NCBI RefSeq assembly: GCF_015221875.1
Contig: NZ_JACYGY010000002.1
Span: 1,363,573-1,427,572, forward strand
DNA length: 64,000 nt
Origin: Dyadobacter subterraneus
Lineage (GTDB): Bacteria > Bacteroidota > Bacteroidia > Cytophagales > Spirosomataceae
Direction of reading: 5' to 3'
In this document: positions 1 through 7,930 of the stretch, in pieces
Layout of the letters: every line of letters starts with the position of its first letter
Position numbering within the stretch: the stretch's first letter is position 1
Made by a program: the position numbers and the translations under genes
Notes under the pieces: generated by a model
Database searches by the model: none
What the model was told of the DNA's origin: nothing
Seen by the model: only the letters and a program-made list of their open reading frames with translations

Positions 1-1
1 G

Positions 2-952
2 CCGCTTCTGGATGCCCAGGAATATCCTGAATTTGAAGTGATATTGCTCGACGACCGCTCTGATGACGGAAGTGAGGATTATATGCGCGAAAATATTCAT
101 AGCTGGAAACATATCCGATACATTCGAATCAATGATGAATTCTCGCATGTGACGCCCAAAAAATATGCGCTTACTGTGGGTATGAAGCAGGCGAAATATC
201 CATTGGCATTAATGACAGATGCGGATTGTCGTCCAGATTCCCTGCACTGGATCACTTCCATGGCCTCGCAGATCACCGAGCAGCAGGATATTGTAATCGG
301 ATTTTCTCCGTATGAAAAATATCCGGGTTTATTGAACTGGTTTATTCGCTGCGAAACTTTTTATACCGCAGTCCAGTATCTTTCCTTCTCTTTGGCAGGA
401 TTGACTTACATGGGTGTGGGGCGCAATATTCTTTATAAAACAGAATTGTTTTTTGCGAATAAAGGCTTTTACCGCCACAGGCATATCATGGGTGGTGATG
501 ACGATATTTTCCTGAATGAAGTAGCAACCAGCAATAATACTGCAATTTCTATTGAGCCGGAATCTTTTGTGTATTCCAAACCAAAAACAAGCTGGTCGAC
601 ATGGTTACGCCAGAAAAGACGCCATCTGGCAGTAAGCCAGTTTTACCGGAAGCGGAATAAAGTCATGTTAGGGATCCTTTCTTTTTCCCATATGGTAATA
701 TGGCTCCTGGGACTTGTTGCTTTGGGTTTTGGAATTTTTAACCATGATATATTTTATCTTCAGGAACTTGGCGTGATCATTGGAACACGCTGGATTATCC
801 AATGGATACTTTTCTTTATCATCAACAGAAAACTGGACAGAACCGTCGAGTGGTTTAGTTTTCCTTTGATGGATTTTGCATTTTTTATTTATTATATCTT
901 CTTCGGATTGTTTGTGATGACAAGAAGAAAACCCCGGACTTCATGGAATTAA
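2..952 (+). CDS. Glycosyltransferase family 2 (5' end cut by window edge)
   Basis: The reading frame is open from the first bases of the window, so the gene begins upstream and the GTG at 38 is internal. The visible 316 residues start inside a GT-A fold: a VILLDDRSDDGS strand-loop, then TDADC (the DxD-like nucleotide-sugar/metal site) and later GGDDDIFL and a QKRRH segment typical of processive family 2 enzymes. Two or three hydrophobic segments in the last ~100 residues imply a membrane-anchored C-terminus. It probably transfers a sugar to a lipid or surface polysaccharide; the substrate cannot be read from sequence. It overlaps rsmG by 10 bases. Confidence 0.88.
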   Translation, partial: PLLDAQEYPEFEVILLDDRSDDGSEDYMRENIHSWKHIRYIRINDEFSHVTPKKYALTVGMKQAKYPLALMTDADCRPDSLHWITSMASQITEQQDIVIGFSPYEKYPGLLNWFIRCETFYTAVQYLSFSLAGLTYMGVGRNILYKTELFFANKGFYRHRHIMGGDDDIFLNEVATSNNTAISIEPESFVYSKPKTSWSTWLRQKRRHLAVSQFYRKRNKVMLGILSFSHMVIWLLGLVALGFGIFNHDIFYLQELGVIIGTRWIIQWILFFIINRKLDRTVEWFSFPLMDFAFFIYYIFFGLFVMTRRKPRTSWN

Positions 953-1563
953 TATTAAAATACTTCCCGGACCTTACAGATGTTCAGCGTGAGAAATTCA
1001 CTCAGCTGGAAGCATTGTATCAGGACTGGAATTCAAAAGTCAATGTAATTTCCCGACAGGATATTGATACTTTATATGAACGCCACGTTTTGCATTCTTT
1101 GGGAATTGCGAAGGTGATACAGTTCAAATCCGGAACATCAGTACTGGATGTAGGAACAGGCGGTGGATTTCCTGGTATTCCGCTTGCCATTATGTTTCCG
1201 GATACACAGTTTCATCTGGTGGACAGTATTGGAAAAAAAATAAGAGTTGTGCAGGAAATAGCTGCCGCGCTGGATTTAAAAAATGTAAAAGCGGAGCAGA
1301 TCAGGGCTGAAAAACTGGAAGATACTTATGAGTTTGTGGTGAGCCGGGCTGTAACGCGTATGGCGCCATTTGTTGGCTGGGTACGAAAGAATATCAGTCG
1401 TAACTCATTTCATCCGCTCAGGAACGGTATTTTATATCTAAAAGGAGGCGACTTAACCGAAGAGCTTTCAGAACTGAATATTAAAACACGTTCTTATGAT
1501 CTCTCTGATTATTTTAAAGAAGAATTTTTTGAAACAAAAAAGGTAGTATACGTACCTTTGTAA
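943..1563 (+). CDS. rsmG: 16S rRNA (guanine-527-N7)-methyltransferase RsmG
   Basis: RsmG (GidB) uses S-adenosylmethionine to methylate N7 of G527 in 16S rRNA; loss of this methyl group is a known route to low-level streptomycin resistance. The 206-residue product has the usual family length. The SAM-binding motif VLDVGTGGGFPG lies at residues 67-78 and the YERHVLHS segment typical of the N-terminal helices is at about 45-52. The start overlaps the end of the glycosyltransferase by 10 bases, so the two are probably co-transcribed. No defect is visible. Confidence 0.95.
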   Translation: MELILKYFPDLTDVQREKFTQLEALYQDWNSKVNVISRQDIDTLYERHVLHSLGIAKVIQFKSGTSVLDVGTGGGFPGIPLAIMFPDTQFHLVDSIGKKIRVVQEIAAALDLKNVKAEQIRAEKLEDTYEFVVSRAVTRMAPFVGWVRKNISRNSFHPLRNGILYLKGGDLTEELSELNIKTRSYDLSDYFKEEFFETKKVVYVPL

Positions 1564-1603
1564 GCATTTTTGAGTCGCGTAAACTTATCTTAACCATAAA
1601 AAT

Positions 1604-1885
1604 ATGAATGAGCGTTTTAGTGCCAGCGGGCTAATGAATCCATTTTTTCCTGATGAAGTAACATTTGGAGATAAAGGCGTAACTTTTACTGTAAAGAAAC
1701 TTTTCAGAAGCACGGATAACTTTGTTTTCTATTCTGACATTTCAGGTGTGGAAATCGAAAATAGTATGTTCTTTGCAACCATCCGGGTCATTCCACGGAT
1801 GCGCCCGGAAATTATTATCAATAATTTTTCCAAGGGAGATGCTAAGAGAGTCAAGGAGTTAATCCTTCAACAGGTTCAAAGTTGA
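1604..1885 (+). CDS. Small conserved-looking protein, possible PH-like fold
   Basis: This is a 93-residue soluble protein without signal peptide or membrane segment. The pattern of short alternating strands (VTFTVKKLF, FVFYSDISGVEIE, FATIRVIP, EIIINNF) followed by a C-terminal helix resembles small bacterial PH-like domains, but I do not recognise a named family and the fold is inferred. It follows rsmG after 40 bases on the same strand and precedes tRNA-Asn, so it may be the last gene of the rsmG transcript. Function unknown. Confidence 0.65.
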   Translation: MNERFSASGLMNPFFPDEVTFGDKGVTFTVKKLFRSTDNFVFYSDISGVEIENSMFFATIRVIPRMRPEIIINNFSKGDAKRVKELILQQVQS

Positions 1886-1970
1886 AAAATATTTTTATCT
1901 GACACTTGCGTCATATTTATTGAAAGCCTATATTTGCACCAGAATTCAGATAAACAATCGGATTTGAAAT

Positions 1971-2044
1971 TCCTGAATAGCTCAGCCGGTTAGAGCATCT
2001 GACTGTTAATCAGAGGGTCGTTGGTTCGAGCCCAACTTCGGGAG
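1971..2044 (+). tRNA. tRNA-Asn (anticodon GUU)
   Basis: A complete cloverleaf is visible. The 7-bp acceptor stem is 1971-1977 with 2037-2043 (one G-U pair), the discriminator is G2044, and the D arm contains AGCTCAGCCGGTTAGAGC. The anticodon stem is 1998-2002 with 2010-2014 around the loop CTGTTAA, giving GTT at 2005-2007. The T arm is 2020-2024 with 2032-2036 around TTCGAGC. The 3' CCA is not encoded. A strong terminator follows directly. Confidence 0.97.
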
Positions 2045-2056
2045 CCCTGGTTCAGA

Positions 2057-2090
2057 AGCACTTAACGAGAAATCGTTAAGTGCTTTTTTC
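2057..2090 (+). terminator. Rho-independent terminator after tRNA-Asn
   Basis: A perfect 12-bp stem (2057-2068 with 2073-2084) with a GAAA loop is followed by a run of six T. It ends the tRNA-Asn transcript and marks the boundary to the AT-rich accessory patch downstream. Confidence 0.93.
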
Positions 2091-2165
2091 TTATGTAAAA
2101 TGGTGGAATTTAGGTGCTGAAATATTGGGGACTTAGAAGGCATTTTATATGTTTAATTTGTTGCA

Positions 2166-2339
2166 ATGGGCAAACGCTACACATTAATAACAAATTTTGA
2201 AGGACTCTTCCGACCCAGGCTAGTATACCTTGAACAATCCGACACGAATCTGGACAAACTAACTTTCTATTCCTTTCCGGGCCATATCAGTTTAAACTTT
2301 GGCCAAGCCAATAAACTGCTGATTTTCCGAAACCAATAG
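2166..2339 (+). CDS. Possible small ORF of 57 residues (uncertain)
   Basis: An ATG-started frame encodes 57 residues beginning MGKRYTLITNF and ending LLIFRNQ. It has normal amino acid composition but no recognised domain, signal or membrane segment. It sits alone between the tRNA terminator and the operator region of the Panacea gene. It could be a real short gene, a remnant of a longer decayed gene, or chance. Confidence 0.2.
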   Translation: MGKRYTLITNFEGLFRPRLVYLEQSDTNLDKLTFYSFPGHISLNFGQANKLLIFRNQ

Positions 2340-2340
2340 T

Positions 2341-2525
2341 ATCTGAAAATATTCATTTATATTTTGTAATTAATTATTAATAAGCAAAATACGATTACAG
2401 CTTCTTCGTAAATTCTAGCACTTTTCCTTTTAATTATTCGTTAAGTTTAATAGATTGCAAAATAGTATTTTGTGTATTGCAAATGTTGAATTGGGTTATT
2501 TTAAGCCGTATTAAATTTAAATATT
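2341..2525 (+). promoter_or_regulatory. AT-rich control region with palindromic operator candidate
   Basis: The leader of the Panacea gene is very AT-rich. It contains a perfect 15-base palindrome CAAAATAGTATTTTG at 2458-2472. The octamer ATTGCAAA occurs at 2454-2461 and again at 2476-2483, one copy on either side of the palindrome centre and 22 bases apart, about two helical turns. The palindrome is ~54 bases before the ATG. This layout fits an autoregulated promoter, as in many toxin-antitoxin operons; the binding protein is not known. Confidence 0.5.
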
Positions 2526-3011
2526 ATGGTATCAGCAGAGGTTATAGCAAAAGAATTTGTTAATAAAGGAATTGAGGAAGGAGATCCGGTTACACAAATG
2601 AAATTGCAGAAAATGGTCTTTTTTGCTCAGGGATTGCATTTAGCCCTGCATCAGGAAATTTTATGTAATGAGCCTTTTTACGCCTGGAAATTTGGTCCGG
2701 TAGTTCCTTCAATATATCAGCTTTACAAAAAATGGGGAAGCAGCCCTATTGTTGAAAAAGCGGCAACTCCGGAGTCGGCTAATACTAATAACGCTGATTT
2801 ATTAACATCAAGTGAAAGAGAAACATTAGATTATACCTGGGAAATTACAAAAAACCTGGATGGAATAACGCTTTCAAACTGGTCACATGCCGCCAATTCA
2901 CCTTGGGCTCAGGCATATGCAAAAGGAGAAAATACAATTATTTCCAACTCAATTATTAAGGAATATTTTGAGCAAAATCTCATCAGACAATCCGCCGGTA
3001 CCGAGTCCTGA
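2526..3011 (+). CDS. Panacea (SocA/DUF4065-like) domain protein, probable antitoxin
   Basis: The 161-residue protein begins with the Panacea signature: MVSAEVIAKEFVNKG, then TQMKLQKMVFFAQG and FYAWKFGPVVPSIYQLYKKWG, a pattern shared with Caulobacter SocA and phage GepA-type proteins. Panacea domains are known antitoxin domains that pair with many unrelated toxins. The gene is preceded by a palindromic operator candidate and its 3' end overlaps the next gene, which encodes a membrane protein, by about 44 bases. I infer that the two form a toxin-antitoxin module with this as the neutralising partner. It could alternatively be a solitary proteolysis adaptor. Confidence 0.85.
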   Translation: MVSAEVIAKEFVNKGIEEGDPVTQMKLQKMVFFAQGLHLALHQEILCNEPFYAWKFGPVVPSIYQLYKKWGSSPIVEKAATPESANTNNADLLTSSERETLDYTWEITKNLDGITLSNWSHAANSPWAQAYAKGENTIISNSIIKEYFEQNLIRQSAGTES

Positions 3012-3537
3012 GCAAATTGTTGCGCATGGAATCCAAATGGTTCAGGGTGTGGCGGGTAATGATACCTTTTTCAACGAGCCCAATTCTGTAACTACTGAAA
3101 CTTTGCTTCAGGAGATTCGTAATCTTCAGGAAGTCCGGCATCTTGATAAGGAAAAAGACGTAGCATTGCAAATTCAGATCGCACGTCTGGAAGGTGTTAT
3201 TCAGGATATTAGTGAGCGAAAGAAATATGCAGCACGTATATTTCAGTTAGTCGCTACCTTTCTTTTCGTTGTCGTATTTATTGTTTGGCTACACGGAATT
3301 GGTAATTTTTACTTGCTGAATCCTTTTGAGGGAGGATTTTTAAAAGGTCCGGATCACTTTGAATTTTCCTTTCATCTTTCTGATACCGTCATCATAACAT
3401 TGCTCACTACCACAACTGCCAATGTTGTAGCGTTTTTTATTTTGGTTACTAAATATCTGTTTCCAAATTCATCATTCGCGGGTAATCATCAATTTCCAGA
3501 TTCCAATTCAATACTTGAAAAACAGGCACCAAATTAA
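2968..3537 (+). CDS. Two-helix membrane protein, probable partner (toxin) of Panacea protein
   Basis: The frame is open from 2887, but I prefer the TTG at 2968, which has AAGGA just upstream and gives a 189-residue protein overlapping the Panacea gene by 44 bases. Seen in order: a polar N-terminus, a likely coiled-coil helix (about residues 45-85, rich in E, Q, R and L), a first membrane helix (about 90-111), a short loop, and a second membrane helix (about 138-165) containing TTTTANVVAFF, then a polar tail. No enzymatic motif is visible. In a Panacea module the partner is usually the toxin, so membrane damage is a plausible but unproven activity. Its end meets the convergent photolyase gene (4-base overlap). 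Confidence 0.7.
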   Translation: MSKISSDNPPVPSPEQIVAHGIQMVQGVAGNDTFFNEPNSVTTETLLQEIRNLQEVRHLDKEKDVALQIQIARLEGVIQDISERKKYAARIFQLVATFLFVVVFIVWLHGIGNFYLLNPFEGGFLKGPDHFEFSFHLSDTVIITLLTTTTANVVAFFILVTKYLFPNSSFAGNHQFPDSNSILEKQAPN

Positions 3538-5015
3538 TCCAGAGATTTTAAAAACTTATGTGCCGTATTCAGTAATCCTTTTCGTTTTTCACTTTCCATT
3601 TTATCAAAACTGCCAATCAGCATTCCCAGTCGTGGATTTGTTGTGAAAAAGCTGCGATGCACATGCATGAAACGCCAGAAAAGCGCGTCCCAGATTTCCT
3701 GCCAGGGACCTTTTTCGTAATTGCTCATTTTCATGATGTAATTGCTGCCGGCAATGTAAGGTTTGGTCGATAGCATCCCGCCATCGGCAAACTGACTCAT
3801 GGCGTAAACATTCGGTACCATTACCCAATCATAAGCGTCGATAAACAATTCCATGAACCATTGATAAACGTCATCCGGATCAAATTCACAAAGCAGCATG
3901 AAATTGCCCAAAACCATCAATCGTTCGATGTGATGGCAATAACCGCGCTCTAAAACTTTCTTTATTGTTTGGTCTACGGGCTCAATTCCGGTAGTTCCAT
4001 CATAGAAAGATTTCGGTATTTTCCGGGTGAAATTCCAATAATTTTTCGTCCGGGCGACAGAGCCTTTTATCTCATAATATCCACGCATAAATTCCCGCCA
4101 GCCGATCAGCTGTCGTATAAAACCTTCAGTTGTATTTAATGGAATTTCGTTTTCTTCTGAATATTCAAGTGCGGTTTTAATAATCATGTCAGGCGTGATC
4201 AACCCGACATTCAGCATTGGCGTAAGCATGCTGTGGTGCAAAATACTTTCTTCCTTGACAATCGCATCTTCATACGGCCCGAATTCCTTGAAACGATTAT
4301 CCAGAAACTGTTTGAGCCAGGATTTGGTTGTTTTGAAGTCCTGCGGATAAAACGGATACTTGGTCAAATGCCCGAGATTATCTTTAAAATTTTCCTGAAC
4401 ATAGGTTTTAGCTTCTTCGTAAAACGTTGTAGTTTCAGGATAAGTGATGTGCGGCGGCTCTTTTTTGCGTGGATATTTTTTACGATTATCCACATCATAA
4501 CTCCACATACCTCCAATCGGCTCGTTGTTTTTATCAACTAAAATTTGTCTTTTTTTTCGTTCCTGAATGTAAAATTCAGTCTGGAAAAACTTCTTCTTTT
4601 TGTCATGAAAAAAGACGCCAAGTTCTTCTTTACTATTCAAAAATAGAGGACTTCTGTATTGAATTAATTCTATGTTTGCTTTGGCAGCAGCCGAGGTTAA
4701 TCGCTGTTCAAGCCAGTTGTCCGTTGGGTCAATATAATGCAGCTTTTTAATATTTTTTGAAGCCAGTTCAACGACCAATTTTCGTGTATCTGAAAGCGGA
4801 TCAATTGATTCAATATAATGAATTTTCACATTTTTTGATTCCAGATAAGCAGCATAACATTTCATCGTCGCCCGGTGAAAAGCAATCTTCTGTTTGTGAA
4901 ATTTAAATTGTTTGAAATACAGCTTTTCCTCCACCAGATAAACCGGAAAGCCGTTTTCTGCGATCGGATTTTCTTCAAAAAGTTGATGTGGAAAAATGAT
5001 ATTAACTGATTTCAT
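3534..5015 (-). CDS. Cryptochrome/photolyase of the PhrB (DPRP) family lacking Fe-S cysteines
   Basis: The protein matches the deoxyribodipyrimidine photolyase-related family (bacterial 6-4 photolyases such as Agrobacterium PhrB). It has an N-terminal antenna domain ([10 protein letters not shown]) and a C-terminal FAD domain with [29 protein letters not shown] and [10 protein letters not shown]. In PhrB four cysteines hold a [4Fe-4S] cluster; here the stretch after [10 protein letters not shown] is shortened to [14 protein letters not shown] without any Cys, and the upstream partner position also lacks one. It is therefore predicted cluster-free. The ATG at 5015 is preferred: it overlaps the end of the DUF2256 gene by 14 bases. 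A longer start at 5048 exists. Last gene of a four-gene photorepair operon. Confidence 0.85.
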   Translation of the reverse strand: MKSVNIIFPHQLFEENPIAENGFPVYLVEEKLYFKQFKFHKQKIAFHRATMKCYAAYLESKNVKIHYIESIDPLSDTRKLVVELASKNIKKLHYIDPTDNWLEQRLTSAAAKANIELIQYRSPLFLNSKEELGVFFHDKKKKFFQTEFYIQERKKRQILVDKNNEPIGGMWSYDVDNRKKYPRKKEPPHITYPETTTFYEEAKTYVQENFKDNLGHLTKYPFYPQDFKTTKSWLKQFLDNRFKEFGPYEDAIVKEESILHHSMLTPMLNVGLITPDMIIKTALEYSEENEIPLNTTEGFIRQLIGWREFMRGYYEIKGSVARTKNYWNFTRKIPKSFYDGTTGIEPVDQTIKKVLERGYCHHIERLMVLGNFMLLCEFDPDDVYQWFMELFIDAYDWVMVPNVYAMSQFADGGMLSTKPYIAGSNYIMKMSNYEKGPWQEIWDALFWRFMHVHRSFFTTNPRLGMLIGSFDKMESEKRKGLLNTAHKFLKSLD

Positions 5016-5151
5016 GTACTTTATTTTTATTTCCTCGGCATTTATCACTGCAATATTTTACCTCGTCCCAAACTTTTTCCCACTTTTTCCGCCAGGAAAA
5101 AGGCCTGCCGCAAACGACACATATTTTTTTCGGCAAATGTTCTTTTTTCAT
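5002..5151 (-). CDS. DUF2256 small four-cysteine protein
   Basis: A 49-residue protein is encoded from the ATG at 5151, immediately after the TAA of the flavin reductase gene, to a TAA ending at 5002. It carries [19 protein letters not shown] and later [10 protein letters not shown], giving a CxxC...CxxxC pattern (C11, C14, C34, C38) that probably binds zinc or iron. This is the DUF2256 family, whose genes are commonly found beside cryptochrome/photolyase genes. The end overlaps the downstream photolyase start, so translation is probably coupled. Function unknown; a metal-binding helper in photorepair is only an inference from context. Confidence 0.9.
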   Translation of the reverse strand: MKKEHLPKKICVVCGRPFSWRKKWEKVWDEVKYCSDKCRGNKNKVHEIS

Positions 5152-5793
5152 TTAAACATCTTTTGGAAAGTCTGGTAATGCATTGGGACGGGCATAAGGA
5201 AAATGTGCAATCTTTTCCAGTTTGTAATAAGTGTTCAACCCGGAAATTCCTACATCATTCGGCTGACTCAGATCAATTTGTCCCTGATCATCCATCGAAG
5301 CATCCGGAATAATCAGGTGCTCCACTTCTCCAATAATTAATACCGTTCCATTAAGTTCGATCGGAATCGTCTGTACAATTTTCATTCCCAGCTTCAACAT
5401 ACTTTCTTTTACAAACGGAGCTTTGTGATCAGCAATAAATTCCTCGGTTAAAGCGCATTTGTCAAACTCGGATTCTTCACGAGTAAACTTCGCCGACGTG
5501 TAATGTGCCTGCTCGATGAAAGATTCATGAATGTGGTTAATGGTATAAGATCCATTCTCCTTAATGTTATCAAAAGTATGCTGGCCTGCTTCACGGTCCG
5601 GTCTTAAAATAAATCCTATAAGCGCCGGATTACTTCCTAAATGAATGACAGAGCTGAAAATTGCCAGATTTGTTTTTCCATCATTTGAGATTGTACCAAT
5701 CAAGTTCGCAGGTTTAATACCGGTAATCGAATTGATGATATTTAAACGTTTGATTCGTTCGGTATTTTGAATGTCTTCTTTTGTAAGGTGCAT
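5152..5793 (-). CDS. Flavin reductase-like FMN-binding protein
   Basis: The 213-residue protein has the split-barrel flavin reductase domain: an early strand KPANLIGTIS, then NLAIFSSVIHLGSNPALIGFILRPDR and later NGSYTINHIHESFIEQAHYTSA. Members of this family bind FMN and reduce free flavins with NAD(P)H, or serve as the reductase part of two-component enzymes. The gene starts directly after the stop of the permuted photolyase and is followed without a gap by DUF2256. Within a photolyase operon a role in keeping flavin reduced is attractive, but no sequence feature proves it. Confidence 0.88.
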   Translation of the reverse strand: MHLTKEDIQNTERIKRLNIINSITGIKPANLIGTISNDGKTNLAIFSSVIHLGSNPALIGFILRPDREAGQHTFDNIKENGSYTINHIHESFIEQAHYTSAKFTREESEFDKCALTEEFIADHKAPFVKESMLKLGMKIVQTIPIELNGTVLIIGEVEHLIIPDASMDDQGQIDLSQPNDVGISGLNTYYKLEKIAHFPYARPNALPDFPKDV

Positions 5794-6897
5794 TTATTGA
5801 GCGTTATATAGGATAGAAAGTTCTTTTTTACATTGTTTCCAAAACTTGAAAAACGAGGAATAATAGCCTTTGACAGAAAACATCCAGTCGCGACTTTCCA
5901 CAGTTCCTGTGTAATGAATATTTGTAGGATGTTCTTTGAAATAAATATTCTCTGGCTGGTATTCTTTCATTAACTCTTCAAACTCACCAGTGTAAATCTG
6001 TAAGTTTTCAATGTTTTGTCCGAGTGCTAAAATGAAATCGATGGATTTTTCTGAAACCGGATACTTTTGGAAATGTGAAGGTTCAAGTAGTAAAATCCGG
6101 TTTGCATCCATATCATTTTTCCAAAGCGGATCCAGATTATAGAAATTGTAAAGCAGCGTCGGTTTTTGAGAATCTATTTTTAAGGATTTTTTTTCGGGCA
6201 GAGAAGTCAACAAAGTCGGAGTGGTCAATTCCTGCAAGATTTCCGGGATACTGGAAAGTGGCAATTCCTCATATCCGACATCCAGAAAGGTATCTTTTTG
6301 ATCGGAATAGAAAAACTTGTTAATATTCTCCTGATTTGCAAAATACTTATTATTGCTGTTTGCTCCTGCTACCCATTGCCAGCTTAACGCATTACTCGCC
6401 CAATCCGCATCGAGCAAATGATAATACAGCCATTTTGCCGGAATTTTCCAGTGACTTTTGGCGACGTTACAAGTGATACTTGCGATATACAAGCGTAGAT
6501 GATTATGCAGATATCCGGTTTCATAAAAGTCCAAAATTGCTTTATCGATAACTTCAATCCCGGTTTTAGCTTCAATTATGGCTTTTGGAATTTGATGATT
6601 TTCGACATTGGTTTGAGACGATTTAAAATCATCATCGATAAGATTTCCTTTTTCAATCCAGATTTGCTGCCAGTAGTCCCGCCACGCCAATTCCTGAATC
6701 AGACGTTCAATTTCCCAATAATTAAAACCACGATTTAATAAACTTGTAAAAACGTATTTTGTTGAAATAACGCCACGGGAAATGTATGGAGATAAACGGG
6801 TAACTGACCCGTCCTTGTAGTTACGTGTATTGCCATAAGTTGTAGGATGGATGTTTTCAACCTGATGAAGTATTTTTTCAAAATCTGTTTCAAACAT
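5794..6897 (-). CDS. Domain-permuted photolyase/cryptochrome (FAD domain first)
   Basis: Residues 1-205 form a photolyase FAD-binding domain: RLSPYISRGVIST, ELAWRDYWQQIW, then TGIEVIDKAI, TGYLHNHLRLYIAS, LLDADWASNALSWQWVAGA. The usual antenna domain is absent from the N-terminus. Instead residues ~230-367 look like an alpha/beta domain (RILLLEPSHFQKYPVSEKSI, then FILALGQNI, LQIYTGEFEEL, IYFKEHP) of the kind found at the N-terminus of PhrB-type photolyases. The order is thus reversed. First gene of the photorepair operon; the next ATG follows its stop directly. Repair versus light-sensing function is unresolved. Confidence 0.8.
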   Translation of the reverse strand: MFETDFEKILHQVENIHPTTYGNTRNYKDGSVTRLSPYISRGVISTKYVFTSLLNRGFNYWEIERLIQELAWRDYWQQIWIEKGNLIDDDFKSSQTNVENHQIPKAIIEAKTGIEVIDKAILDFYETGYLHNHLRLYIASITCNVAKSHWKIPAKWLYYHLLDADWASNALSWQWVAGANSNNKYFANQENINKFFYSDQKDTFLDVGYEELPLSSIPEILQELTTPTLLTSLPEKKSLKIDSQKPTLLYNFYNLDPLWKNDMDANRILLLEPSHFQKYPVSEKSIDFILALGQNIENLQIYTGEFEELMKEYQPENIYFKEHPTNIHYTGTVESRDWMFSVKGYYSSFFKFWKQCKKELSILYNAQ

Positions 6898-6957
6898 CCG
6901 CTTTCTTGATTTAATTAAAATGAATATTATGATGAAAGCAGGAAGGTTGAAATGAAA

Positions 6958-7398
6958 TTATTTTGGAATAATCACATTTGGATCTCCCAACGTTATTTTA
7001 ACATGACAGCAATCATGCCCGATTAAAAAAGTTTTTTTAACAATTTCACGGCCTTCCCGTAACCCGGTAAATTCAATTTGTTTCGCACATCTTCCGGTAA
7101 GCGACATTAACTTATCCTCCCAGATCGGATATCGTCCTGATTTTCTGCGTAAAGAATCGAGCCCAACATCTTGAAGATTAATTTTCTCTCCCGTTTCCAG
7201 GATCGTTGAATAATATTCATCAAGCACGATTGGGTCTTTGTATTGATCTTTTAAATCAATTATTAAAGAAACATATTGTTCTGTACAGACTTCATCCCCA
7301 TAACAGGTACAGGGATCTTTCATATCTCCAACGCTATACTCTTTTTTACAAGTACTGAAAAGCAAAATGGTAACGAAAAACAGAAGGATTCTTTTCAT
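6958..7398 (-). CDS. Hypothetical lipoprotein
   Basis: A 146-residue protein starts with a short charged stretch (MKR), a hydrophobic core and the lipobox FSTC near residue 17, so it should be lipidated and exported. The mature part is small and cysteine-rich (CTCYGDEVC near the N-terminus, HDCCHV near the C-terminus), suggesting disulfides or a metal site. I do not recognise the family. It is transcribed alone on the minus strand, upstream of the photolyase operon by 60 bases. Confidence 0.7.
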   Translation of the reverse strand: MKRILLFFVTILLFSTCKKEYSVGDMKDPCTCYGDEVCTEQYVSLIIDLKDQYKDPIVLDEYYSTILETGEKINLQDVGLDSLRRKSGRYPIWEDKLMSLTGRCAKQIEFTGLREGREIVKKTFLIGHDCCHVKITLGDPNVIIPK

Positions 7399-7475
7399 GG
7401 CTTATCAATTTTAACGTTGAGGATAAACCAAAAATAACAGAAATTCCAGAAGAAAGAAGCAATAATATGCCGGAT

Positions 7476-7829
7476 TTACAGAACCACATGCCGATTGTAA
7501 ATTTTATACTCCGGGCAACCGTCATACTTCACCGAAAGATCGATATCAACCCAATCTCTGTTGAGCGAATTGATGTAGGCTCCATAATAATCCGGGAACA
7601 AATTGGTGAGAATGATCACGGAATCAGGCTCCATATTCAACTCCTCATGACCAAGTTCGTTGACAAAATAATAACCGGTACACAGTCCCTTCGAGGTTTC
7701 AAATTCTATTTTGACATGACTTCCAACTACCTCATGCTGCACAACTTCTACTGCTATTTCCTCTCTCAAATCCTCCGCGGTCCCCAGCGTTTCCTCCTGA
7801 TCGCCTAAAATCTCAATATTAGTATCCAT
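7476..7829 (-). CDS. Hypothetical 117-residue acidic protein
   Basis: The frame encodes a soluble acidic protein (start MDTNIEILGDQEE) with beta-strand-like stretches (HVKIEFETS, SVIILTNLF, YGAYINSL) and no signal peptide, membrane helix or known motif. A plus-strand frame (7467-7808) covers the same bases, but its translation is basic, cysteine-poor and without plausible domain structure. I keep the minus frame because it has more natural composition and matches its neighbours' strand. Function unknown. Confidence 0.5.
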   Translation of the reverse strand: MDTNIEILGDQEETLGTAEDLREEIAVEVVQHEVVGSHVKIEFETSKGLCTGYYFVNELGHEELNMEPDSVIILTNLFPDYYGAYINSLNRDWVDIDLSVKYDGCPEYKIYNRHVVL

Positions 7830-7930
7830 GTTCGTCGTTTAAGGTAAATGTCGAGTTCGATACCTATCTTAAAAAGTTGTACCCCGGCGCTGAAAATGAA
7901 GAATGGTAGTGATTAATTAATATTCGAAAG

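Noticed and set aside
2983..3171. Minus-strand frame inside the Panacea partner gene
   Set aside because: Lies antisense to a better supported gene and shows no domain.
1971..3533. Genomic island integrated at tRNA-Asn
   Set aside because: No repeat of the tRNA 3' end could be found on the far side and no integrase is present; only the position is suggestive.
2887..3537. Longer version of the Panacea partner starting at 2887
   Set aside because: It would overlap the Panacea gene by 125 bases; the TTG at 2968 has an upstream AAGGA and a normal overlap.
7467..7808. Plus-strand frame covering most of 7476-7829
   Set aside because: It overlaps a minus-strand frame with more natural composition; the plus translation has no domain-like pattern.
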